From Polytrichum commune (Eukaryota > Streptophyta > Polytrichopsida > Polytrichales > Polytrichaceae): a DNA stretch of 47,283 nucleotides. The notes below the pieces were generated by a model. The model was given only the letters and a program-made list of their open reading frames with translations. It was not told the origin of the DNA and searched no databases. Of this stretch, positions 39,667 through 46,711 are shown piece by piece. The stretch is taken from positions 1-47,283 of the forward strand of contig CATNTY010000004.1 in NCBI GenBank assembly GCA_950295325.1, given 5' to 3'. The translations under genes were made by a program, and so were the position numbers. Each line of letters starts with the position of its first letter. Positions within the stretch are counted from its first letter, which is position 1.

Positions 39667-40641
39667 ATGGCAGTCGGTGAAGACCTCCTCGGTGACACTC
39701 CCGTAGCCGGTGGCGCCGGCGGCGCGCCCCCGGCCGGCGTCTTCGTGTCCGACCAGGCATCCATGCTCGCCTTGGCCATCCCGGGCGAGGTCGTAAGCTC
39801 GCAGGCATCGTCGCTCACTTTCATCCAGCCCGGGGACATCGTCACCAGCCAGGCGGCGGCGCTGGCGTTCACCCAGCCCGGCGATATCGTCACCAGCCAG
39901 ACCGCCTACTTGGTGTTCATGGCGGAGCCACCCGAGGTCACCGTGATCTCGCAGTCGGCGTACCTGGTGATGATCCCCAATGTGCAGCCGCAGCCGCCCC
40001 CGGTGCCGCCGCCGATCTTCGAGGGGATTACCTCGATCCAGAACATGATCCTGGCATATCCCTATGTTGAGTATCAGACCGACGACGCGGTGCGCGCCTT
40101 CTTCGACGCGTACAATCTCTATGCGCAGACCTATCTCGACTGGTTCAATGCGCTCAACCTGCCGATCTACACGCAGAGCCCGGTGGCGGGCACACTGCTC
40201 GATTGGGTGGCCGAGGGGTTATACGGCCTCAGCCGGCCGGCATTGCCGTCAGGATCCGGCAAGCCGGCCATCGGGCCGCTCAACAGCTACACGCTCAACT
40301 CGCTGCCGATGAACGGGTACCGACCTGGCGTGCCGGCGACCTATATCTCGACCAGCGACGACACCTTTCGCCGGGTGATCACATGGGCGTTCTACAAGGG
40401 CGACGGCAAGGTGGTGACGCCTCGGTGGATCAAGCGGCGGATCAACCGCTTCCTGACCGGGCTCAACGGTAACGACGTGCCGAACGACACCACCTTCGAC
40501 GTCGCGGTCGCGCCGATCGGCTTCAAGCAGTGGGGCATCACGCTCAACAGTTCGCCCGAGGCGCTGATCTTCCAGAGCGCGCTCGACGCCGGGTTCCTCG
40601 AATTGCCGACCCAAATACAATGGACGGTCACAATAATCTGA
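39667..40641 (+). CDS. Tail protein I-like / baseplate protein with N-terminal repeats
   Basis: 324 aa. Residues ~25-105 are about five degenerate 16-18-residue repeats of the form IVTSQAAALAFTQPGD, predicted to be stacked strands. A proline hinge (VQPQPPPVPPPIF) follows. Residues ~115-324 contain AFFDAYNLYAQTYLDWFNAL, TFRRVITWAFYKGDGKVVTP and IKRRINRFLTGLNGNDVP, which resemble tail protein I/DUF2612-type baseplate proteins that attach fibres next to J. Confidence 0.7.
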   Translation: MAVGEDLLGDTPVAGGAGGAPPAGVFVSDQASMLALAIPGEVVSSQASSLTFIQPGDIVTSQAAALAFTQPGDIVTSQTAYLVFMAEPPEVTVISQSAYLVMIPNVQPQPPPVPPPIFEGITSIQNMILAYPYVEYQTDDAVRAFFDAYNLYAQTYLDWFNALNLPIYTQSPVAGTLLDWVAEGLYGLSRPALPSGSGKPAIGPLNSYTLNSLPMNGYRPGVPATYISTSDDTFRRVITWAFYKGDGKVVTPRWIKRRINRFLTGLNGNDVPNDTTFDVAVAPIGFKQWGITLNSSPEALIFQSALDAGFLELPTQIQWTVTII

Positions 40642-40658
40642 ATTGAAGGGTTTTTCTC

Positions 40659-41666
40659 ATGGCAAAAGAGATTTTTTCGAACAACGCTACAACGACGCTT
40701 GGCTCGAACGTCTCGTCGACGACGGCCACGATCACGCTGGCGACCGGTACAGGCAATGAATTCCCCGTCCTCGCGGCTGGGCAGTATTTCTCGGGCACCA
40801 TGTTTTCGGCCGGCTCGGATACGGGGGTTCCCAACGAGATCGTCTATGTCACCGCCCGCACCGGCGACACCCTGACGGTCGCACGCGGTCAGGAGGGGAC
40901 CACCCCGCAGGCGTGGGCGGTGGGCGACACCTTCGCCAATTACTTCACCGCTGGAGCCGCCAACAATCTGATCCAGGTCGGCGACCTGCAGTCGCAGACC
41001 ACGAACTCGGCCGACGACACCGGGACGGCCAACGCCGGCGCGATCGCGCTGGTGCCGGCGATTACCAACCTGGCGCAAATACTGCTCGCCCCCATCCGCG
41101 TGCTCAAAATGAACGCTGTCAACACCGGCGCCTACACCCTGAACATCAACGGCCTGGGCGCGGAGCCCGTGACCCTGAACGGCGTCGCCCTCGCGGCCGG
41201 ACAGCTTCTCGCCAACACCGTGTTCGAGGTAACTTGGGACGGGACCAACCTGGAGCTCATCAGCACCCCGGCGGTGACCGTGAACAAGGGCCTGGCGCTC
41301 ATGGGCGCACTGACCGTGAAGGCGAACTCGACCGGCGCCCCGGCCGCCCCGCAGGACGTCGGGCTGACCGCATTCCTCAACTTCCTGGGCTTCGAGACCG
41401 AGTCCTTCACATCACCGTCCGGGAGCATCACGCTGCCATTCGGCCTCATCCTCAAGTACGGCACGGGCCAGACCTTCTCGCCCTCAGCGGAGGTTAACTT
41501 TCCCGTTGCGTTCCCGAATGCTTGCCTGAACGTCATACCGAGCGATTCGGGCACCAGCCCAACGTCCTGGTCTGCCCCTCCTTCCGGTTACTCAAAGACT
41601 GGTTTCGCGGTACATTGTCAGGCCGGTGGTGGTGGTGAATACGTTTATTGGGCGCTCGGTTTCTGA
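40659..41666 (+). CDS. Tail fibre protein (gp53-like C-terminus)
   Basis: 335 aa. The N-terminal part has a domain common in phage fibres (VTARTGDTLTVARGQEGTTP, AWAVGDTFANYFTAGAA). The last ~100 residues, with SGSITLPFGLILKYGTGQTF, EVNFPVAFPNACLNVIP and a terminal GGEYVYWALGF, match the gp53-like C-terminal fibre domain. It probably contacts the host surface. A decayed alternative fibre end follows immediately. Confidence 0.82.
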   Translation: MAKEIFSNNATTTLGSNVSSTTATITLATGTGNEFPVLAAGQYFSGTMFSAGSDTGVPNEIVYVTARTGDTLTVARGQEGTTPQAWAVGDTFANYFTAGAANNLIQVGDLQSQTTNSADDTGTANAGAIALVPAITNLAQILLAPIRVLKMNAVNTGAYTLNINGLGAEPVTLNGVALAAGQLLANTVFEVTWDGTNLELISTPAVTVNKGLALMGALTVKANSTGAPAAPQDVGLTAFLNFLGFETESFTSPSGSITLPFGLILKYGTGQTFSPSAEVNFPVAFPNACLNVIPSDSGTSPTSWSAPPSGYSKTGFAVHCQAGGGGEYVYWALGF

Positions 41667-41881
41667 TGGTCAAGAATCTCGCCAGTCCACGGACGCGGGA
41701 TCGCGGCGCGGCGGGGCACGCTGAATCAATATCCTTTACTCTTCGTGCCGATTTCCATTTCTGGACACAAACATCGGCGGTGGGTGGCTGCATGGTACCC
41801 TGCAGTTCATCGTCCCTGCTGGCGCGACCTACGAGGTCGCCACCACGGGTGTGACGATCGGCACATGGCTCGAGCTCACCT
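41667..41881 (+). pseudogene. Decayed second fibre C-terminal domain
   Basis: Just after the fibre stop, the frame 41725-41881 encodes LDTNIGGGWLHGTLQFIVP then AGATYEVATTGVTIGTWLEL and a stop, which is the usual end of another class of fibre C-terminal domain. No start codon or open frame leads into it: its own frame is stopped at 41722, and plausible upstream residues lie in other frames. It looks like a frameshifted leftover of a replaced fibre tip. A 62-residue ORF from an ATG at 41666 in another frame is unlikely to be real. Confidence 0.45.
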
Positions 41882-41937
41882 AACGCGCCGACCTTTCTAA
41901 ATTCCCGAGGTCTTCCGCGCTTTGGCGTTGGGGGGAC

Positions 41938-41989
41938 CGCGACGCGGCATGCCCGGGTTCTTCCCTGCCTGCGCGCGTGTCGCGTCGCG
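41938..41989 (+). terminator. Possible hairpin at end of late operon
   Basis: CGCGACGCG (41938-41946) pairs with CGCGTCGCG (41981-41989) across a 34-base loop. No T-tract follows. It lies between the fibre remnant and the promoter of the lysis genes; otherwise 41882-42015 shows nothing I can assign. Confidence 0.3.
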
Positions 41990-42015
41990 TCAAATTACCG
42001 CCCTAAAGGACTGAG

Positions 42016-42044
42016 TTTTAGTGCTAAAGTACACATTCGATAAT
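42016..42044 (+). promoter_or_regulatory. Promoter candidate for lysis cassette
   Basis: GATAAT (42039-42044) lies 17 bases after TTTTAG (42016-42021), in a locally AT-rich stretch containing the small inverted repeat TTTAGTGCTAAA. The -10 box is good and the -35 box weak. Confidence 0.5.
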
Positions 42045-42120
42045 CCGCAACATTCTTGCGAAAATGCTGGCTTTCGGCATAGACAAGCGGAGGGCTCTAC
42101 TGCCCTGTGGGGATCGCATC

Positions 42121-42489
42121 ATGCATGACCAGAACACCGAGACGATCATTGCCCGCCCCCCGTCGTTCGAGGAGCTGGCGACCGCGATCAAGGTGCTGCA
42201 GCAGCCGTCCACGAGCCTCTCGCAGTATGTCGGCCAGATGATCACTGCGGGCATTATGGCGATCGCAGGATGGATGCTGTACAACGCGAGCCAGACCGCT
42301 CAAAGCCTCGCCGGCGTGCAGCAGAGCCTCAACGATGCCCGCGCGACGGCGGAGTCGACACGGACCTGGGTCGGCACAGTTTCCGGTCGCGTCGACAATC
42401 TCAACATCAGGGTGCAGGTCATGGATTCCAAGCAGGCGGTGGACGAGGAGCGTCTTCGCAATCTCGAGGAAAGGAAGCACGGGCAATGA
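42121..42489 (+). CDS. Membrane protein with coiled coil, lysis region
   Basis: 122 aa from the ATG at 42121. Residues ~35-58 (YVGQMITAGIMAIAGWMLYN) form one membrane helix; residues ~65-120 are a charged helix (VQVMDSKQAVDEERLRNLEE). The layout resembles holin-accessory or i-spanin-like proteins but could also be a tail-region membrane factor. It ends in an ATGA overlap with the next gene. Confidence 0.6.
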   Translation: MHDQNTETIIARPPSFEELATAIKVLQQPSTSLSQYVGQMITAGIMAIAGWMLYNASQTAQSLAGVQQSLNDARATAESTRTWVGTVSGRVDNLNIRVQVMDSKQAVDEERLRNLEERKHGQ

Positions 42490-42671
42490 GGGGCAAACGG
42501 CGAGCGACGGTCGCAGCAGTCCTCGGGTCTCTGCTGCTCGAGCAATATGCGACAGCGACCGGCGAAAAGCGCGAGGTGACCTGTCGCCGCCTATCGGACG
42601 AGGGGATCATTTTGCCGCAAGCAATTTGCGCTTCGTGCGACGCTTCACCCATCTGCGCGTTGGTGGGGTGA
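42486..42671 (+). CDS. Cys-containing small protein
   Basis: 61 aa, ATGA overlap. MRGKRRATVAAVLGSLLLEQ, then VTCRRLSDEGIILPQAICAS and CDASPICALVG. The first segment could be a weak signal anchor; the Cys at the end may pair. Function unknown. Confidence 0.5.
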   Translation: MRGKRRATVAAVLGSLLLEQYATATGEKREVTCRRLSDEGIILPQAICASCDASPICALVG

Positions 42672-42684
42672 AAGGAGCAACTCG

Positions 42685-42855
42685 ATGGACCGTTCCGTGG
42701 CCATTCTCACCGTCGCCGGCGCCTTGGCGAAAGCCTATGCTACCGACACCCACACATCCTACACGCTGGTCATGGAGCGCGTCGTCGCCCACCCCGACCT
42801 GCAGCTGAGCATCCCCGATGCCAGCGAGCGCGATGAGCGCCCCACCCCGCCCTAG
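42685..42855 (+). CDS. Hypothetical 56-residue protein
   Basis: 56 aa with AAAGGAG 7 bases before the ATG. MDRSVAILTVAGALAKAYAT then YTLVMERVVAHPDLQLSIP. It lies 13 bases after the previous gene in the lysis region. No family recognised. Confidence 0.55.
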   Translation: MDRSVAILTVAGALAKAYATDTHTSYTLVMERVVAHPDLQLSIPDASERDERPTPP

Positions 42856-42871
42856 CGTTCCCACTATCCGA

Positions 42872-42883
42872 TTATCGCGATAA
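42872..42883. promoter_or_regulatory. Palindrome TTATCGCGATAA
   Basis: A perfect 12-bp palindrome between two lysis-region genes, 40 bases before the holin-like start. It may be an operator or a small hairpin. Confidence 0.35.
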
Positions 42884-42893
42884 GGTTTAATGC

Positions 42894-42916
42894 TCCCCCA
42901 GGATGGTCCCGGGGGA
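42894..42916 (+). promoter_or_regulatory. Hairpin covering the ribosome site of the holin-like gene
   Basis: TCCCCC (42894-42899) can pair with GGGGGA (42911-42916), which is the purine-rich ribosome binding site of the gene at 42923. Such a structure could hold back holin translation. Inference from base pairing only. Confidence 0.35.
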
Positions 42917-42922
42917 TTTGCT

Positions 42923-43330
42923 ATGTTCAAGCTTGCCGACGACTGGCTGCACCGCTGGTGGCGCCTGTGGAGCATGCGCGTCGCCGCGGCGATCGGCTGC
43001 CTGACCAGCTGGGCCGCGGTCGACCCAAACGGCTGGCACAACGCCGTGGACATGCTGCCAGAACAGTTCAAGCCGGCTGTCGGCGTGATCATCTTCGGGC
43101 TGCTATGGTTCGCGCGCGGGGCAAAGCAACCGGCGCTGCCGCCGCATCCCGCGCCGCCACCCGCACCAGCGCCCGCACCAGCGCCCGATCCGGTGATCGT
43201 CATCGAGCAGCACATCCACCCCGTCGTCATCGACGAGGTCAAGCCGTCTCCCCCGGTCGTCGTGCCGCTTGCATCCTCTTTACCGCTGCCGACCGATCGG
43301 CCGTTCACGATGACCCAGCCCAATGACTGA
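42923..43330 (+). CDS. Putative holin with proline-rich tail
   Basis: 135 aa from the ATG at 42923. LADDWLHRWWRLWSMRVAAA and IGCLTSWAAVDPNGW, then FKPAVGVIIFGLLWFARGA, are two hydrophobic segments around an amphipathic stretch, like r1t/DUF7940-type phage holins. Residues ~75-135 are Pro/Ala/Val-rich (PALPPHPAPPPAPAPAPAPD). The stop overlaps the lysozyme start. Holins form membrane lesions that time lysis; with a SAR endolysin a pinholin would be enough. Confidence 0.65.
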   Translation: MFKLADDWLHRWWRLWSMRVAAAIGCLTSWAAVDPNGWHNAVDMLPEQFKPAVGVIIFGLLWFARGAKQPALPPHPAPPPAPAPAPAPDPVIVIEQHIHPVVIDEVKPSPPVVVPLASSLPLPTDRPFTMTQPND

Positions 43331-43862
43331 CAGCACCACCCCGCCGCCAGTCGACTCGCGCAACGACTCGAAGCGCCGCGTCAAGGGGCCGGCCCTGCTC
43401 GCGCTCACCCTGTCCGTCGTCGCCGGCGTCGGCCCCCTGACGCAGTCGTTCGAAGGGTTTTCGGGCCGGGCCTATCGCGACCCCGCCGGCTACCTGACGC
43501 AGTGCTATGGCGACCGGGTGGTCGACCCCGCCGTCATCTATTCAAAATCGCAGTGCGCCGTGAAGTTGCGCGCACGAATGGCCCGCGACTATGCGCCGGT
43601 GCTGGTCAGGGGCTTCCCCGACCTCGCGAACCCGGAAAACCATCTGGCCTATGGAGCGCTGCTCGACACCGCCTATAATGCCGGCCCCGGAGCGGTGCTC
43701 AAGTCGGCAGCGGTCGCCGATATGCGCAAGGGCCGCTGGACGGTCGGCTGCCGCGCAATCACCGGCTGGCGGGTCACCGCGCGCGGCATCACCTATTCAG
43801 GCCTGCAGCGCCGCCGCAGCGCCGAGACTGCCTACTGCCTCACCGGGAAGATCGCCGCTTGA
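43323..43862 (+). CDS. SAR-type endolysin (GH24 lysozyme)
   Basis: 179 aa. Residues 22-40 (GPALLALTLSVVAGVGPLT) are a weakly hydrophobic Gly/Ala-rich helix, a signal-anchor-release sequence, after a basic N-terminus. The catalytic triad is Glu44, Asp53 and Thr59, in exact E-x8-D-x5-T spacing of T4/P1/P22-type lysozymes (FEGFSGRAYRDPAGYLTQCY). Four Cys (61, and in SQCAV, VGCRA, YCLTG) could give disulphide control. It cleaves peptidoglycan after release into the periplasm. Confidence 0.9.
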   Translation: MTDSTTPPPVDSRNDSKRRVKGPALLALTLSVVAGVGPLTQSFEGFSGRAYRDPAGYLTQCYGDRVVDPAVIYSKSQCAVKLRARMARDYAPVLVRGFPDLANPENHLAYGALLDTAYNAGPGAVLKSAAVADMRKGRWTVGCRAITGWRVTARGITYSGLQRRRSAETAYCLTGKIAA

Positions 43863-44176
43863 ACCCCATCCTCACCCTTTCGCTTTCGCTCTCCGTGCTG
43901 ACGCTCGGGGTGGCCTATTTCGACCTCTGGCTGGTCGCGTACATCTTCCAGAACGGGAAGGCCCGCAGCGGCTTGGTGGTGCCGGCAATGTTCTCATGGC
44001 TCGGCGAGTTCATCGCGCTGGCGATCCTGCTGATCTGGCTCATCATCGCGATCGCGGTACCGCCGGCGATGATCTGGGCGCGGACTGGCCCGGCCACCAC
44101 AATCGCTCTCCTGCAGCTCGTGCCCCTGGCGCTTGGTTGCCTGTCCCTCATTCTCGACCTACGGAGAACTAAATGA
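43859..44176 (+). CDS. Multi-pass membrane protein, holin/antiholin candidate
   Basis: 105 aa from a TTG overlapping the lysozyme stop (TTGA). Three hydrophobic segments are visible: LTLSLSLSVLTLGVAYFDLW, IALAILLIWLIIAIAVPPAM and TIALLQLVPLALGCLSLILD. Position between lysozyme and spanins and this topology suggest a class I-like holin or an antiholin to the gene at 42923. Confidence 0.65.
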   Translation: MNPILTLSLSLSVLTLGVAYFDLWLVAYIFQNGKARSGLVVPAMFSWLGEFIALAILLIWLIIAIAVPPAMIWARTGPATTIALLQLVPLALGCLSLILDLRRTK

Positions 44177-44637
44177 TCGCCCTGCCCGCCATTTGGTCGT
44201 TCATTTCGGGCGGCTTCATGAAGCTCGCCGGCTCCGTCTTCGCCTGGCTCAAGACCATCCCGTGGTATGTGCTGGTGATCGCCGCCATGGTCATCGCCAT
44301 GTTGATCGGCATGCGCGCAGACACGAAGCGCGAGGAAGCGCTCAAGACACAGCTGGCTGCCGAGCAGCGCGCCACCGCCAGTTACGCCCACGCGAATGCC
44401 ATCAACTTCGCCTCGGTCAACCTGCTGATAGCCACCGTACAGGTCGGAAATCGATCGATCGCCGCGTTCGAGGCAGATGCTGCGCATTCAGCCGCCGCCG
44501 CGCGGGCCTTCGACGCCAAGGCGCAGAACAGCGCGCGCGACGCGGCGACCGCTCGCGCGATCATCCACAACGCCGCTCCCCTCAAGGCCGACGTGCCGGC
44601 CCCGCCGGCCCACAACCAGATCCGAGGCCTGCTATGA
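44173..44637 (+). CDS. Inner-membrane spanin (i-spanin, Rz-like)
   Basis: 154 aa. An N-terminal membrane helix, IPWYVLVIAAMVIAMLIGM, is followed by a periplasmic charged helical region (KREEALKTQLAAEQRATASY, AAAARAFDAKAQNSARDA) and a Pro-rich end. This is the i-spanin layout. Its stop overlaps the start of the o-spanin gene, as in many Rz/Rz1 pairs. Confidence 0.75.
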   Translation: MIALPAIWSFISGGFMKLAGSVFAWLKTIPWYVLVIAAMVIAMLIGMRADTKREEALKTQLAAEQRATASYAHANAINFASVNLLIATVQVGNRSIAAFEADAAHSAAAARAFDAKAQNSARDAATARAIIHNAAPLKADVPAPPAHNQIRGLL

Positions 44638-44951
44638 TCCGCACCGTTGCCGCGCTCGCCCTGGCGCTCGCCCTGACCGCCTGCGCCCACGCTGTCGTCC
44701 CGCCGCCAGCGATCGCCGCCCAGGTGGTCACCCAGAAGGTGCTGGTGCGCGTGCCCTGCCTCACCGCCGGCGACCTGCCGGCCGAGCCCCCGCGCATCGC
44801 GTCGCAGCTGACCGGCTTCGACGGCCACGATCTGCTCATCGTCGACCAGTCGGCGCTCGACCTGCGGGCATGGGGCGAGGCGGTCTACGGCAAGGCGATG
44901 GCCTGCGCGACGGCCCAGGCCGGGCTCCTTGCGCCGAGCCCCGGCCAGTAA
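44634..44951 (+). CDS. Outer-membrane spanin lipoprotein (o-spanin, Rz1-like)
   Basis: 105 aa, ATGA overlap with the i-spanin. A signal peptide with lipobox, TVAALALALALTACAH (cleavage before Cys17), is followed by a mature part with PPPAIAAQVVTQKVLVRVPC. Acylation at the Cys would anchor it in the outer membrane, where it joins the i-spanin to fuse the membranes at the end of lysis. It is longer than lambda Rz1, and the genes are not nested. Confidence 0.78.
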   Translation: MIRTVAALALALALTACAHAVVPPPAIAAQVVTQKVLVRVPCLTAGDLPAEPPRIASQLTGFDGHDLLIVDQSALDLRAWGEAVYGKAMACATAQAGLLAPSPGQ

Positions 44952-45016
44952 TGCGCCGGATGGGCGAAATTCCGGCCAGTGCCAGCGCCCCACGCGCGAT
45001 CCGGGGTAGCGTGGCA

Positions 45017-45050
45017 CATAGGGGCCACTTTCCCGGGGAAGGCCCCTGTG
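45017..45050 (+). terminator. Hairpin after lysis cassette
   Basis: CATAGGGGCC (45017-45026) pairs with GGCCCCTGTG (45041-45050), one G-T pair, 14-base loop. A T-run appears only about 20 bases later. It may end the lysis transcript. Confidence 0.45.
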
Positions 45051-45075
45051 CGGCTCCTGTGGGCTATTTTCAGCC

Positions 45076-45435
45076 GTGAGCTACTTGCCGCCCGTCGATC
45101 GACTTGCCTGCCCACCCGCAGCGGTCGTGAAAGACCTCGATGGAGCGGCGCCTGGATCGGTCGAATTCTACGACCACCACGAGGACCGCGGGCTGCCAGC
45201 GATCAAGGATGCGGGCCTGCTGGTCAATTGCCCGTGCGGATGCGGCGTCCACATCGTGTTACCGTTCAAACGCCGGATCTTGGCCGAGCGGCCGACGTGG
45301 GCTTGGGACGGCAACCGGGAGCGGCCGAGCATCACGCCCTCGCTCCTGATCCACCAGATCAACGACAAGGGCCATATCGTCGGCGAGCACTGGCACGGCT
45401 TCCTCACCGCCGGCCAGTGGAAGTCCTGCCGCTGA
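45076..45435 (+). CDS. DUF6527-family protein
   Basis: 119 aa from a GTG at 45076. CPCGCGVHIVLPF (52-64), PTWAWDGNRERPSITPS (73-89) and HWHGFLTAGQWKSC (105-118) are the hallmark segments of DUF6527, a small Cys/His protein family. I recall it beside ubiquitin-like conjugation genes in some bacteria as well as in phages; no such partners are present here. The Cys and His could bind zinc. The 3' end overlaps the convergent minus-strand gene by 32 bases. Confidence 0.75.
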   Translation: MSYLPPVDRLACPPAAVVKDLDGAAPGSVEFYDHHEDRGLPAIKDAGLLVNCPCGCGVHIVLPFKRRILAERPTWAWDGNRERPSITPSLLIHQINDKGHIVGEHWHGFLTAGQWKSCR

Positions 45436-45616
45436 TCAGCCGACAGTTCTCTCCTTGGTCGGCCCCACAGGCGACGCAGGAACCATCCCCATCGCAGACC
45501 TGCGTTTCGCAGCGCTTGGGAATCCCCCATGCCGCAGTTTTCTCGCGATAGGCCGCGCGTGCGGCGGCTCGCTCCGCGACATAGGCGGGATCTACGTCTC
45601 GATCGATTTGGCGCAT
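45404..45616 (-). CDS. Zinc-ribbon protein
   Basis: 70 aa from the ATG at 45616. A helical, Ala/Arg-rich N-terminus (DPAYVAERAAARAAYREKTA) precedes CETQVCDGDGSCVACGADQG and ENCRLISG, a zinc ribbon of a type common in small phage proteins. It converges on the DUF6527 gene. Confidence 0.65.
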   Translation of the reverse strand: MRQIDRDVDPAYVAERAAARAAYREKTAAWGIPKRCETQVCDGDGSCVACGADQGENCRLISGRTSTGRR

Positions 45617-45618
45617 GA

Positions 45619-45921
45619 TCAGCGCCGCGCGGTGCGAACGGTGTGGCTCGAGCAATAGCGCAGGTACTGGCCCCAGCCATGGACCAGCGAAGCAGCGATG
45701 ATCAGTATCCAGCCAAGGCCAGCTCCGTCCTCGCCGCTGAATATCCAGCATATCCCCACAAAGCAGACCGGGATCGAGACGATGGTCAGGAAGCCAGCGA
45801 CGATACCCGCGCTGTAGGATTCCAGCATGGTGACCTCTCGGGCGACTGGCGTCCCGCAGGAGGGGCAGGTCGGCGCGACGTCGCTGACGCGGTGGCCACA
45901 TTCGCGGCAATTGATGAGCAT
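45619..45921 (-). CDS. Zinc-ribbon membrane protein
   Basis: 100 aa. INCRECGHRVSDVAPTCPSC is a complete zinc-ribbon; two membrane helices follow (GIVAGFLTIVSIPVCFVGIC and GLGWILIIAASLVHGW). Such zinc-ribbon/membrane proteins are common and uncharacterised in bacteria. AAGGGA lies 6 bases before the ATG. Confidence 0.72.
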   Translation of the reverse strand: MLINCRECGHRVSDVAPTCPSCGTPVAREVTMLESYSAGIVAGFLTIVSIPVCFVGICWIFSGEDGAGLGWILIIAASLVHGWGQYLRYCSSHTVRTARR

Positions 45922-45933
45922 GGCGGCGGTCCC

Positions 45934-46080
45934 TTATGCGAAGGCGCGGTTGCGCGGGCGGTTGGCGCGGCGGATATCGTCCAGCCGCTGGACGGTACGC
46001 GCGAGGCGCAGGTGATCAAGGTAATCGACGACATGCTGGCAGGCGTTGCGGTCGAAATAGGCGGCTTCGGCGTAGTTCAT
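45934..46080 (-). CDS. Hypothetical 48-residue protein
   Basis: 48 aa; GGAGGGCTGAACC precedes the ATG at 46080. MNYAEAAYFDRNACQHVVDY then VQRLDDIRRANRPRNR. Helical and basic at the C-terminus. It stands 12 bases before the next gene. Function unknown. Confidence 0.6.
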   Translation of the reverse strand: MNYAEAAYFDRNACQHVVDYLDHLRLARTVQRLDDIRRANRPRNRAFA

Positions 46081-46083
46081 GGT

Positions 46084-46272
46084 TCAGCCCTCCGCGCGGT
46101 GGATTTGGTTGGCGATGGCATCCGCCTCGGCTCGGGCTTCGGCGGCGTCGCGGCTACCTTCGCGCGCCAGTCGGCGGGCTTCGCGATCGGCGACCAACGC
46201 TTGATCGGCGATTTGCTGCGCGGTCATCAGCGGCTTGTCTTGGCGAAGGCGAAGGATGTCGGAAAGAGGCAT
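46084..46272 (-). CDS. Hypothetical 62-residue helical protein
   Basis: 62 aa from the ATG at 46272 (AAGGA at 7 bases). MPLSDILRLRQDKPLMTAQQ, then a Glu/Ala/Arg-rich amphipathic helix. The start lies 18 bases downstream of copy A of the 40-bp regulatory repeat. Function unknown. Confidence 0.62.
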   Translation of the reverse strand: MPLSDILRLRQDKPLMTAQQIADQALVADREARRLAREGSRDAAEARAEADAIANQIHRAEG

Positions 46273-46290
46273 GGGCGGTTCCTTTGTTGC

Positions 46291-46330
46291 TGAAATCACC
46301 TTAGCGCGAAGGTCTTAGCAACCCGTTACC
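46291..46330 (-). promoter_or_regulatory. 40-bp upstream repeat, copy A
   Basis: Aligns without gaps to 46621-46660, 30 of 40 bases identical, and lies directly upstream of the minus-strand gene at 46272. It contains TTAG-N7-TTACC, near the TTAA-N7-TTAA(C) pattern of the alphaproteobacterial regulator CtrA. Confidence 0.5.
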
Positions 46331-46592
46331 GGGGAGCCTTCCATGGGCCAAAAACCCATTCGCGCTTTTGGCCCAAGCGGCGGCCAAAGCTGACCAGTGC
46401 AAGCCGATCGTCGTGCAAAAGCACGAAGTAAACGACGCGGCGAGCAGCCGGATTAGCGGCGATCATTTTGCGCGCCGCAACGCGCGCCTCAACATGCGTC
46501 AAGGGGGATTGCCGCCCCGTGCCGACTTCGACAAGATCGGCGATATCGAACATATCGCGAGCGGGATGCGAGACGGGGGGCAGAGCATGCAT
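46326..46592 (-). CDS. Hypothetical protein
   Basis: 88 aa from the ATG at 46592 (GGGAG at 8 bases). FDIADLVEVGTGRQSPLTHV, then ARKMIAANPAARRVVYFVLL and LVSFGRRLGQKREWVFGPW. Mixed alpha/beta; the last part looks like a small strand-rich fold. Copy B of the regulatory repeat lies 28 bases upstream. Its stop overlaps copy A. Function unknown. Confidence 0.65.
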   Translation of the reverse strand: MHALPPVSHPARDMFDIADLVEVGTGRQSPLTHVEARVAARKMIAANPAARRVVYFVLLHDDRLALVSFGRRLGQKREWVFGPWKAPR

Positions 46593-46620
46593 GGCAGAAA
46601 CTCCCGGCCGGGATTGGCCG

Positions 46621-46660
46621 TGAAACTGGTTTAGCGCCAAGGCCTTAAGAAACCGTTACC
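46621..46660 (-). promoter_or_regulatory. 40-bp upstream repeat, copy B
   Basis: Second copy of the element at 46291-46330, 330 bp away. It contains TTAAGAAACCGTTACC, that is TTAA-N7-TTACC. The surrounding gap 46593-46711 has no gene that I can support. Confidence 0.5.
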
Positions 46661-46711
46661 TCCCGCGCACAAGGCTGCGGCAGCTAGGGCTAAGGTTGGG
46701 GTGATCCTCGT

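Noticed and set aside
41648-41854. 62-residue ORF starting at the fibre stop
   Set aside because: Composition is unlike a protein and the fibre-end similarity lies in another frame; treated as part of a remnant.
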